In this document: in pieces, positions 33,750 to 42,368 of the stretch
Layout of the letters: every line of letters begins with the position of its first letter
Position numbering within the stretch: the first letter of the stretch is position 1
Assembly: GCA_900095095.1 (NCBI GenBank)
Contig: FMBT01000330.1
Coordinates: 248,001 to 312,000 of the forward strand
Length of the DNA stretch: 64,000 bases
Reading direction: 5' to 3'
Source: Fragilariopsis cylindrus CCMP1102
Lineage: Eukaryota; Bacillariophyta; Bacillariophyceae; Bacillariales; Bacillariaceae
Translations under genes and position numbers: made by a program
The notes under the pieces: generated by a model
Databases searched by the model: none
What the model saw: the letters and a program-made list of their open reading frames with translations, nothing else
What the model was told of the DNA's origin: nothing

Positions 33750-35542
33750 TTATCTATCTGCAAGTCGTTGTCTTTCCATATTGTTCGTTGTCATTCGGAT
33801 TGTAACAAGGGGTGGTTGGACGGTCATTGGATGATTTTTCTGTGATTGGTCCTGTAGTAATTTCATCCATTGCATCACTCCACGCCTATCAGACCCATTA
33901 AGCCATCGACGTAAATCAGTTACATGTTCTCTACCAGTTGTACCGTTATCTCGATCAATGTAATTATGTAATCGATTGTTATTTAATTTCCAAGAAAGTA
34001 ACATGTTTCGCAGTAATATAACATACAACTTATGTGGTAACATAACTTGTGTCGAAACACGATCCCGGCCCCTAAAGTTACCAAGTGGACCAAAGTCGTT
34101 CAACGTTGTTTGAAGGACTCCAACTCGCTGATTGTTATGACGAAATAATGGACTCATTCGGTCACTAAGTACCTTCACATAACGACATTTACATGAGTAG
34201 CATGCAAAGGTTCTAGAAGGTAGAAACCATGTGTCTTGTTGTTGTCGATGATCTTGATGATTTCCTGCATCTTCATCAATATTATCGTCGTGATCATTCA
34301 TACTCTCGTCGTCGTTTTCGTTTCCAGTAGTACCGTTGTTATTAATATCAAATGGTTCTACTATTCCTGAGAATGGTCCAATTTTTAACTTATCAGCCTG
34401 TCGTATCGAAAATGGTGATACTCGGAGCAAGGCACTATGTAAGAAAACCCAATATTGGTACCAATCCTTGGCTGATGGGATTCTATTACGATCGTCAATA
34501 TTTATGACAGAAGCAATCTGCTGAAATGAAATCAAATAGTCGATCCATTTATCGAATGATGGACCACCCTCAACAATAACTTTCTCAGCATCAATACCAC
34601 CACCGGTGATACTACTATCACTATTATTAACAAACGCCATATTACCACTGGTACTGCCACCAATGTAGGAATGTCCTATTAAGCAACGTGCCGATAAAAC
34701 ATCTCCTATATACCGTTCTAAAGTAACAGTAAATGATTCATCATTTATTATTATTATTATTATTGCGGTGGTGGTTGTTTTGGTAGTACGGATCTGGTTC
34801 AAGTCGGACGGTACAACGTGACAATAATGATGCATGTAATCGATGAGAATACGTAACGGAAGAAAGTCGTCGTATCAAGTTGTTGTTTTTACTGTCATAT
34901 CTGTCGTTGTAATCGCTTTCTTATCAAACTTAATATTATTTTTATTCTTTAGATCCGAAATTAGATTCCGTATGTCATTGTTAAAAGGATGTGAATTAGG
35001 TAGGCTTTGATAAAGTCCCTCAATACGTTCTAGAACTGAAGGTAACGCATAAAAAGAACGACGTGGTGTTTGTTATGCTCATTATCTTTATCGTGATTTT
35101 ATCATTATTATTCTCCTCCTCCAACAAACGGTGCAAGAATGGATGTTTTGGTTGATTACTTTTGTGTGTGTTGTCGTTATCAGTATTAGCACGTGTTGTT
35201 GCTGCGGTATTATTTGTAGTTATAGTTGTAGTAGTTGTTGTTGTTGTCGGTATAACATCGAGTAGAAGGTCTTGTGGTCGTATTGCAAAGGATGATGATG
35301 ATGATGAAAAAATTCTTTCCATACATGTTGTAATTCTTCGAAAGGACGGATAAGAAATTGATTTGATCGACGTAAATCTAATTCAATAATTATATGTTCA
35401 AGACTTTTTTTGATATTTGTCCATATTTCAAACATTCGAATAATGATAAAAATTGAAATACATAACCACGACAATCAGGAGAAAGAAAACAATGTATTGT
35501 TGTTTTTGTTGTTAATGGCGGCGACGGCGACGACGACGACAT
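33750..35542 (-). CDS. F-box-like protein, frame-broken
   Basis: The ATG at 35542 starts a Ser/Pro leader and then LSPDCRGYVFQFLSLFECLKYGQISKK, which fits the start of an F-box-like domain (P-x5-hydrophobic-FL......L...S+). The frame breaks in the T7 run at 35405-35411, continues as IIIELDLRRSNQFLIRPFEELQHVWKEFF, breaks again, and reads on through SFAIRPQDLLLDVIP, a Thr/Asn run and LPSVLERIEGLYQSLP. It then enters a 361-aa segment (34835-33750) with GDVLSARCLIGHSYIGG, DKWIDYLISFQQIAS, DWYQYWVFLHSALLRVS and ACYSCKCRYVKVLSDR. If the F-box call is right, the protein would be a substrate adaptor for SCF ubiquitin ligase. The downstream part is not a repeat type I recognise. Convergent with the HA-domain gene. 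Confidence 0.45.
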
Positions 35543-35900
35543 TATTTAAATTGTTCTTCCGTCGTTGATTGCGATTCCTTCTCCTTCTTCTCGTAAGCTA
35601 TGCGACTTTGACGACTTTGACGAATGACGGGTGCTACTTCTCTCTATTTTGCTTGATAATTACCGTCCGTATTCTAGACAAACGAAATTTTTTGAAACAA
35701 TCTCAGAATAATTGTCGAACCATTATTTGTCGAGTTGCGGGAGTTGTGTGTACAGTATGAACAGTAAGTTAGTCAGCCATCGCAGAAGGATGTTTATGTT
35801 TTGTTTTGATTTTGCCTCCTTCATTTTTTGATTTATTTAAGATTTATGATTTTTTGCTTGTATTTCTATTTTTTGCGCGCTCAACATACAAGTCGTATTC
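35543..35900. other. Intergenic flank of the recombinase retroelement
   Basis: 358 nt between the F-box-like start codon and the left terminus of the retroelement. No gene seen. The last bases before the element are AAGTCGTATTC. Confidence 0.5.
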
Positions 35901-36169
35901 ACTAAATTTAGTTGCACTAAATTTAGCCGGAGTTGCTATGCGACTAAAGTAATTATTGTGAATCATTCTTCTGGCTTACCTCGGTTTTGTTGAACACGTT
36001 TTTCTGGATCTATCTAAGTGTATATAGTTTCGTCAAAAGAGGTTGATTGTTGTCAGTCGTGGCTAACTCGGGACTGAACTGATGTGACCTATTTTTGGTG
36101 GATTGTGTATTCCGGACCACTTGTGTTCCGGGGTTCACTAGCCACTAAAGATACTAAAAGAGCTTCCTC
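35901..36169. repeat. Split direct repeat A, copy 1 (outer)
   Basis: 269 bp identical to 36370-36638. Begins with two copies of the palindrome CTAAATTTAG (35902-35911 and 35917-35926). Forms the downstream terminus of the element in coding orientation. Confidence 0.93.
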
Positions 36170-36190
36170 TAGGAGTGAGGATGGTTGTGG

Positions 36191-36370
36191 AAGAAGAAGC
36201 GCTTTCAGCGGTCACGTCAGCTCCGGAGCTGCCTCACAACAAAACACGATGTTTCCAAAAGAATGAGTCCAGAATAGATTTCTCTTCTGGACTTTGATTT
36301 TTCTACTAGCGCGCGCGTTGTATAAAAATAAATCGCTTGATTCCTTTTTTACAGCTTTAACACTCCTTGA
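36191..36370. repeat. Split direct repeat B, copy 1 (inner)
   Basis: 180 bp matching 46052-46230 with one extra T. Contains the 14-bp palindrome CAGCTCCGGAGCTG (36218-36231), an adjacent ACGTCA, and TATAAAAATA. Abuts repeat A copy 2 directly, as at a circle junction. Confidence 0.93.
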
Positions 36371-36638
36371 CTAAATTTAGTTGCACTAAATTTAGCCGGA
36401 GTTGCTATGCGACTAAAGTAATTATTGTGAATCATTCTTCTGGCTTACCTCGGTTTTGTTGAACACGTTTTTCTGGATCTATCTAAGTGTATATAGTTTC
36501 GTCAAAAGAGGTTGATTGTTGTCAGTCGTGGCTAACTCGGGACTGAACTGATGTGACCTATTTTTGGTGGATTGTGTATTCCGGACCACTTGTGTTCCGG
36601 GGTTCACTAGCCACTAAAGATACTAAAAGAGCTTCCTC
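36370..36638. repeat. Split direct repeat A, copy 2 (inner)
   Basis: 269 bp identical to copy 1. Its first base is shared with the last base of repeat B copy 1. Confidence 0.93.
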
Positions 36639-37065
36639 CATCAAACCAACTTTAGTTGGGTATAGTCCCATAAATGTGTGGAATGTTGAAATGACTTCCG
36701 GTCATAGCGTGGGTGTGTTAGGCCAGGCTATGTGCACGGGAGTGAGACTCTAGTATTAGTGTAGCTAATGTGAAAGTTGAGAATGAAATATTGTGTGTTG
36801 CAACCTAGTTGTAGCTTCGGTGAAAGTTACGATTATTAGTTAACTACTGATTATTCTCTTTTCTTTATATATGTATAGTTAAAAATTTTTGGTTCGATTA
36901 GGGGTATAGAACCTTTTAACAAGATGTTCGTTGGATACGTCGTTATTGTATAGGCGTGATCCTGGTGTTTACGATTTGCTCGGTGTAGATGGATGTCGGA
37001 ATGGTTGAGTCAGGAGTGCTATTGGGGTAGCACGACTCTGGACATGGTCGAGGTTGTAGGACTTG
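36639..37065. other. Untranslated region of the retroelement
   Basis: About 430 nt between ORF X and the inner A repeat. No ORF with signal; probably the 3' untranslated part of the element transcript. Confidence 0.5.
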
Positions 37066-38824
37066 TTAGTTTTCTACGTTATCATCGAATAATTTGAAGT
37101 TGGATTGCTTGTTTGTAATCCAAACTGCACTGTTCAACTTTAGGTTTCGGTTGTTGTCCTTCTTTGCAGGGAACATGAGTTTTCCGAGGAGTTTGTTGAT
37201 GCTGCAGTATTCTTTGTGCAATAATGCATAATGGGTGCCTTTTCCTAGTGACCACGTGGTTTGTGATGTGTCTGCCTTCGAGGAGGTTGAGACATAGTCG
37301 TTGCACGTGATTACGATGTTCATGGTCGGAATATAGATTACCCATTGGTAATGTTTCTCGGGTTTAGGCGAGACGAGATTCCCCTCGATTTCCATTTGGC
37401 AGAGGAGTGGGTTGGTGGTGGTGAAACCCTGTTTGCTAAAATTTCCGCCGTTTTTTCCTAGAAAACATCCCTGTACGTCACATGGGAGGCCGTGGTTGGT
37501 GGCCTCGGACATGTAGTCTTGTAAGTTGAAATAGTCTTCTCCTTTGTGGTTCCGGAGGATCGTGAACAATGGTTCTTTGTCCTTTGTGTAGTCGTGAGCA
37601 GGCGTGAAGAGGCCGTCGAGCCAATCCTGAGGTACACATACACCCATGATTGTGAACATCGCTTGTAGTGCAGTTCGCGGGTTATCTTCATTCTTGCAGG
37701 TTAGGATGAATGGTCGTTCCGTTTCCGCGACCATAGTAGTTGCAAAGTGGATGCGGAGTGTTGCTCCGACACTTGCGTTGGCGTGGTGTTTGTTTTCTCC
37801 TTGGAAGGTGTGCAATTATGTTTGAATACTTTGGCCTCGGGATCTACCGGGGCTTCGGTCTCTTCGGTCTGTTCCCTGGCTTCGGCCTCTGCCGCGGTTT
37901 CGGGACCAAAAAGAGTTCTGTTTACCGGAGTCGTTGGTTCAGTGGTGTCATCTCCGATTCCTGGCGCTGCATCCGCTGGTGAACCTGGGGTGATCGGAAC
38001 CGTTGGGATGACTGGAATGACGGCCAGTATGTTTGCTGGTGGAATGACGGCCGGAATGTTTGCCGGCGGAGTGGGAACAGGTGCCGTATGGGTGTCGATT
38101 GTGAGATCGATTGTTTCGGCAAGTTTACGATGGCGTTGTAGTTCCATGTCCATTAACACAAGTGCTGTAGTGTTGATTTCGGGGACGTTGAGGTGGGGGG
38201 TGTTGGTGAAAGCCCGGCGATGGAGGCCATGATGGACTGTGGCAGGGAATCGTTCTTGCTGCGTTTTGCGTCCGGTTCGGTGGTTGTACCTTTGCGGAGA
38301 AGAGTTCGGATGTGACGGGCTTTAGCTAGCTCGTAGTCGGCGTTGTACACTTGGGCGTCGGTGATTTCGGTGTAAAAGTCGCGGTTGATGAGAGCACTGA
38401 TCTCGATGTAAGCATCACCTAGGGATTCGAAGCCTGGAATGGTGTGGTTGAGAGGCATGTTTGCTTTAGTAGGGAGTGTGTTGTTGCAATTTGCGTTTTT
38501 GTAATTTAGTGAAAGCGATTTATGGGAGTATTGTGGTGAATTGTACCAGGCTAAATCCGTGTAACTTTCGATTATAGTTCGTTGAGCAAACTTCGTTTGT
38601 GTGATTATTGTCGCATTGTGAGCCGGTGTTGGTTTTGAACCTGTTGGTTTGCCTAGAGACAGGTGTGAGTTCAGGTTTTTCGTTGTTATTGGAGCCGTTT
38701 CGGTCGTGGCGTTCTCCGTGATGGGTGATTGCCGTTCCTGCAACGGATCTAGCATGGTGGGTAGAGTTGAACCGTTTGTTTCTATTTGTTCCAGCATGAG
38801 ATTGGTAACGGATTTAGAACTCAA
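37066..38824 (-). CDS. ORF X of the retroelement, unknown protein downstream of the recombinase
   Basis: Three minus-strand pieces (38824-38153, 38159-37701, 37815-37066) read as one ORF of about 585 codons. The first break is at the G6 run at 38195-38200, and the second is near 37805. The N-terminal third is Thr/Pro/Asn-rich with ESYTDLAWYNSPQYS and FESLGDAYIEISALINRDFY. The middle is a Pro/Ile/Ala-rich linker (about 38080-37980) and an acidic stretch. The C-terminal part looks globular: RPFILTCKNEDNPRTALQAMF, VPQDWLDGLFTPAHDY, HYQWVIYIPTMNIVITCNDYV. I see no methyltransferase, SGNH hydrolase, zinc-knuckle or protease motif. Codon use and GC match the other ORFs of the element. Its function is unknown. 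It could be a structural or accessory protein, or cargo. Confidence 0.65.
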
Positions 38825-38964
38825 ACAGTAAATTATGTGCGAGAGTAAAACCGGAATGGCATCAACTCAAAAACGTTGTGAATGCTGTATTCGGTAGCTC
38901 AGTGGTTTTGAGCGCGACTAGTTGTGAGCAAATTAGTTAGGGTAAATGTTTGTTTTTATATTAA

Positions 38965-40071
38965 TTAAGTATCTTCGTTGTCTAAAATAGGGGTCGGGAT
39001 GGCGCGAAAGCCTATGTTATGGAAGAAAATGTTCTTGCCCATCGCTGTTGACAGGCCGGCTGAAAAAACAGCGATCTGTTCGTGGATGTAGTCGAGAAAA
39101 GTGTCGCTGCTCCAGCGTCCCATTTTTCGAATCGTGTGTGTTGGGGTGTTGTGTAGGTGCATCGCCATCGCCCCTCCTGCGCGTAAGCTGTGTGAGCTTA
39201 TTTGCGCTGCTTCAAACCCGTGTTTTTTCATGTCGAGGTGGAGTACTGCTGCTTTGAGCGCGGAGTTAATTTCGGTTGCGCGCATTACTTTGCCCTGGTG
39301 AGTCGGGTGTTCGAAATACGTGCTAATTATAGCAGTCGGGACTGAAGTGTGAGCAGTGATGTGCTTGACTCTTCTAATTAGTGCTTTTATTGGGCATGTA
39401 TCCGTATTTGTTGTAAAATGGTGTATTGCCTGGTTTCGTTTGCCATTTTTCTGATTCGATATTCGAAGAGTTGCTGCTGTGCATCTGATTAAAAGGGCGT
39501 CGATTGGGAGGTTATGGTCGAGGATGGTATTCTTGTCCCATAATGTGACGTCCTGGAGTCTGAAAGCTTGTGTTAGCTTTTTGGTTGAGGTCGGAGTGTA
39601 CGTGTACTCTCCGACTCGGAGGAGATAGTAGAAAGCGATGATGGCTATATCTGCCACTGCCTTTTGTTTTTCGGTGCCTGTTAACGCGTAGTGATACATG
39701 TATCTTGGGACACTGATTGGTACTGCTAATTTGAATTTGGCAGGGGGGTCGGTTCGTCGGTAGCCCTCAATAAGTTGGCCGATTTTTTTATAATATTTTC
39801 CTTGCGTGTTAACCACCGGACTTTGTTCTCCGTCCATCTCGAAACGCGCTGTGATGGCCCGAAGCGATACTTGGACTGTTTGCGCACGAACTTGTTGTTT
39901 TTGTCGTGAAACGCCTCCGGATCGCACATGTTGGGCGAAACTGACCAGCACTTCGATTTTGTCTTGTTGAGTAAGTGTACTGAGTTTTTCGTCATAGGTA
40001 GGAAAGTAAATGGCGAGGTAGTGGGTCCAAGCTTTCCAAAAACGTATTCTTTCGTTGGTAGTCGACGCCAC
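38965..40071 (-). CDS. Tyrosine recombinase of the retroelement
   Basis: An intact 368-aa tyrosine recombinase (phage-integrase superfamily) that would integrate the circular cDNA. An N-terminal core-binding part (residues 1-125) is followed by the catalytic domain. The expected residues are all in place: Arg152 in YLLRVGEYTY, His294 and Arg297 in SSHSLRAGGAM, Trp320 in MGRWSS and nucleophile Tyr328 in FLDYIHEQ. A C-terminal tail of 40 residues follows. The first 346 nt overlap the end of the RT-RNase H ORF in another frame, a compact arrangement also known from DIRS-type elements. Whether the recombinase is made by reinitiation or a separate transcript cannot be told from sequence. Confidence 0.95.
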   Translation of the reverse strand: MASTTNERIRFWKAWTHYLAIYFPTYDEKLSTLTQQDKIEVLVSFAQHVRSGGVSRQKQQVRAQTVQVSLRAITARFEMDGEQSPVVNTQGKYYKKIGQLIEGYRRTDPPAKFKLAVPISVPRYMYHYALTGTEKQKAVADIAIIAFYYLLRVGEYTYTPTSTKKLTQAFRLQDVTLWDKNTILDHNLPIDALLIRCTAATLRISNQKNGKRNQAIHHFTTNTDTCPIKALIRRVKHITAHTSVPTAIISTYFEHPTHQGKVMRATEINSALKAAVLHLDMKKHGFEAAQISSHSLRAGGAMAMHLHNTPTHTIRKMGRWSSDTFLDYIHEQIAVFSAGLSTAMGKNIFFHNIGFRAIPTPILDNEDT

Positions 40072-42191
40072 GACTCCAAAGTCGATTGCTTCTGTAGCAG
40101 CTCCGAAGAGACTTTTGACGTAACTTTGTTGCTGAGGAGGAACAGAGTCCAGGATTCGTCCTGTGGTGGGGGAAAATGAGCGGAAAAGTCGGTGAGGAAT
40201 GTAGCATTGTCGAGACTATGTTTGCGGGATGCAACGTCTGCCATTTTGTTGTAAATGCCGGAGATGTGTTCCACTGAGAGTAATGCTGTTCTGTTGGTGT
40301 GCAGGCGTACCGCCATGGCTCGGAGGATTCGTGCTGCGACCAATGATGTGCTCGTTCTGAATTTGTACATCCACGCTACTGCCGGGAGGTTGTCGCACCA
40401 GATTGAGACGCTGACGCCCCGGAGTGTAATTGGGTCCACGCTGTGCTCGAGAACAAGCCAGTGCATGAGTATTCCGGTTAGTTCTAAATCTGATATCGTG
40501 AGTTGCCCGCTTTTGTTGGATGACGAGCAAAACTGGTCTCGTATTTCTTGCGGCCACTCGAAGAACCATACGATCGGGACGACGGTCGTTGTGCCGCTGA
40601 ACCAGACTCCACCGACTCCCCATTTGGATGCATCTACGAAGCCTTGATAAGATGGTGGATGTTCGATGAGTTCGGAGACATGTGTTGGTCGTCGTCCGAC
40701 TAGACGGATGAGTGCTGACCAATCCCGGAGGATGTTTGCGAAGTCGTTTGTTACTTCGATTTTTCGACCCTGGTTTTTGGCAGCTGCGGCCATGTAACAA
40801 TTTAGTTGTCCCAGGATTGGTTTGCCACATGGTATGGCAATGGTCGCGAATTGTAGTCGTCCATGAAGTTTTTGGAAACGTTTTACTTCAATCTTGTCTT
40901 TGCGGCGTATCGCCTTGAGTTCGGTAAGGAGTTCTTCGCATTTACGTTGTGGCAGTTCGATGGTGCGTGAGATTCCATCGAAGAGCCAACCTAGGATTTC
41001 TTTCCTGGTGTCCCAGATTCCGTCCTCGAAAAGCTTCTTTTCCGAGACCGGATGTGCCATCTTGCTTCCGGACAATTCCGGAGGCGGAAATACCTTGGTG
41101 ATGCCGTCGAGGATGCGACGTGAAAACTGGAGTAGATCGGCTTCGTTGGTGCTCTGGATTACGCCGATGAAATCGTCGATGTAGACCTCGATGAGTTGAA
41201 GGAACGTCCGTTTATCAGTTTCCGAGTCGATTGGAGTGTGAAGTTTGTTGATCTTGGTCCAATCGATGTCCATCATGATGTTTTCCATCGGTTGCTCGTC
41301 GATGATGACGTCATGTCGCATCTTGTCGTTGATGATGTCGCGTGCCGTTTCGGTTGCGGCGCAGAAGAAAGGCGGGCTTTCGCTCCAGCCCATCTGGAGG
41401 GCGTCCGGGATAACGAGTTGTACCGGGTCGTCCGGGCCTGCTCCTGGTAGGACGTATGCAAAATTCCATGCATCTTTTTCGCTGACTGCCATTCGCCAGT
41501 AGCCATCCTTTAAATCTACTTTTGAGAACATAAAAGGTGTCGTTTTGTCTTTCGACAGAGCCATTGCCCATATGATTCTGGGGATAACGTTCCCTAGTTC
41601 GTACATTGATTCTTGTTTTGCCAATGATTTGTCGGAAGCACTGTTTACTGAGTCCAGCTTCTTTCCGTTGACGAGGAGCTGGAAGGATAAGTCTAGGATC
41701 ATCCGATAGACGCGAGACTTGTGCGGTACTGCAGCTAGTGGTGAAATTTTTAGATTTGGGGGGAAATCATGTTTGATGTCCTCCCAATTGACGAGGCGAC
41801 AGGAGCCCTCCGTGACGCGTTCGAGGGCTTCCTTTTTGCATGCGGCTGCTGCTTCGGGTACGTTTGCACTGGAGTGTGCTCCACTCGCGATTGCTAATTC
41901 TAGGCGCTCCAGAGTCCAATCATCGCCGCAGTCGACTGGGCAGCCTTCGAGTGCGTATTCTAGCAGATCCGGACCTGCTGGGTGATTTAAAACTTCATGA
42001 CGAGGAAACATTAAACCTTTGAATTGTGGTAACTTACTTTGGGTTGGAGTAAACGCATTGTCGTCGACTGGTTGTCGTCGGGGCGGTGGAGGGATCGGTC
42101 GACAATACGGTGTCCTGTACGGAGTGTCTGGACGGCATGGCGAACGAGGTGGTGGTGGTATACTCGGTAGTGTGAACCGCGGGTGTGGCAC
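39726..42191 (-). CDS. Reverse transcriptase-RNase H of the retroelement
   Basis: An intact 821-aa ORF. The Pro/Arg-rich N-terminus (residues 1-45) precedes a reverse transcriptase domain with FSKVDLKDGYWRM (about 222-234), ALQMGWSESPPFF (264-276) and the catalytic VYIDDFIGV (336-344). GWLFDGISRTIELPQRK, typical of DIRS-group RT, follows. RNase H comes next with acidic residues in FVDASKWGVGG, SDLELTGIL, WCDNLPAVAW and NKMADVASR. There is no integrase and no recognisable methyltransferase domain behind it; the last 115 codons overlap the recombinase in another frame. It should synthesise the cDNA of the element. Confidence 0.95.
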   Translation of the reverse strand: MPHPRFTLPSIPPPPRSPCRPDTPYRTPYCRPIPPPPRRQPVDDNAFTPTQSKLPQFKGLMFPRHEVLNHPAGPDLLEYALEGCPVDCGDDWTLERLELAIASGAHSSANVPEAAAACKKEALERVTEGSCRLVNWEDIKHDFPPNLKISPLAAVPHKSRVYRMILDLSFQLLVNGKKLDSVNSASDKSLAKQESMYELGNVIPRIIWAMALSKDKTTPFMFSKVDLKDGYWRMAVSEKDAWNFAYVLPGAGPDDPVQLVIPDALQMGWSESPPFFCAATETARDIINDKMRHDVIIDEQPMENIMMDIDWTKINKLHTPIDSETDKRTFLQLIEVYIDDFIGVIQSTNEADLLQFSRRILDGITKVFPPPELSGSKMAHPVSEKKLFEDGIWDTRKEILGWLFDGISRTIELPQRKCEELLTELKAIRRKDKIEVKRFQKLHGRLQFATIAIPCGKPILGQLNCYMAAAAKNQGRKIEVTNDFANILRDWSALIRLVGRRPTHVSELIEHPPSYQGFVDASKWGVGGVWFSGTTTVVPIVWFFEWPQEIRDQFCSSSNKSGQLTISDLELTGILMHWLVLEHSVDPITLRGVSVSIWCDNLPAVAWMYKFRTSTSLVAARILRAMAVRLHTNRTALLSVEHISGIYNKMADVASRKHSLDNATFLTDFSAHFPPPQDESWTLFLLSNKVTSKVSSELLQKQSTLESWRRLPTKEYVFGKLGPTTSPFTFLPMTKNSVHLLNKTKSKCWSVSPNMCDPEAFHDKNNKFVRKQSKYRFGPSQRVSRWTENKVRWLTRKENIIKKSANLLRATDEPTPLPNSN

Positions 42192-42368
42192 ACTCGGGAG
42201 TGTGAACCTAGGCGGTACGCTGGGGTCGAAGAAACATTATAGCAGGTGATGGTAATGAGAAAATTATATATGAAAAGTTAACATAGATTGTTTTATAGTT
42301 ATTACTTAATTACTGTATACTCGCTACTGGCGGTTATTTGGTTGTTGCTTACATGGTGGTGGCCTTTT

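Noticed and set aside
37747-38232. 161-codon plus-strand ORF inside the retroelement
   Set aside because: Shadow of ORF X on the opposite strand; low-complexity Gly/Ala/Val from the Pro/Thr-rich sense frame.
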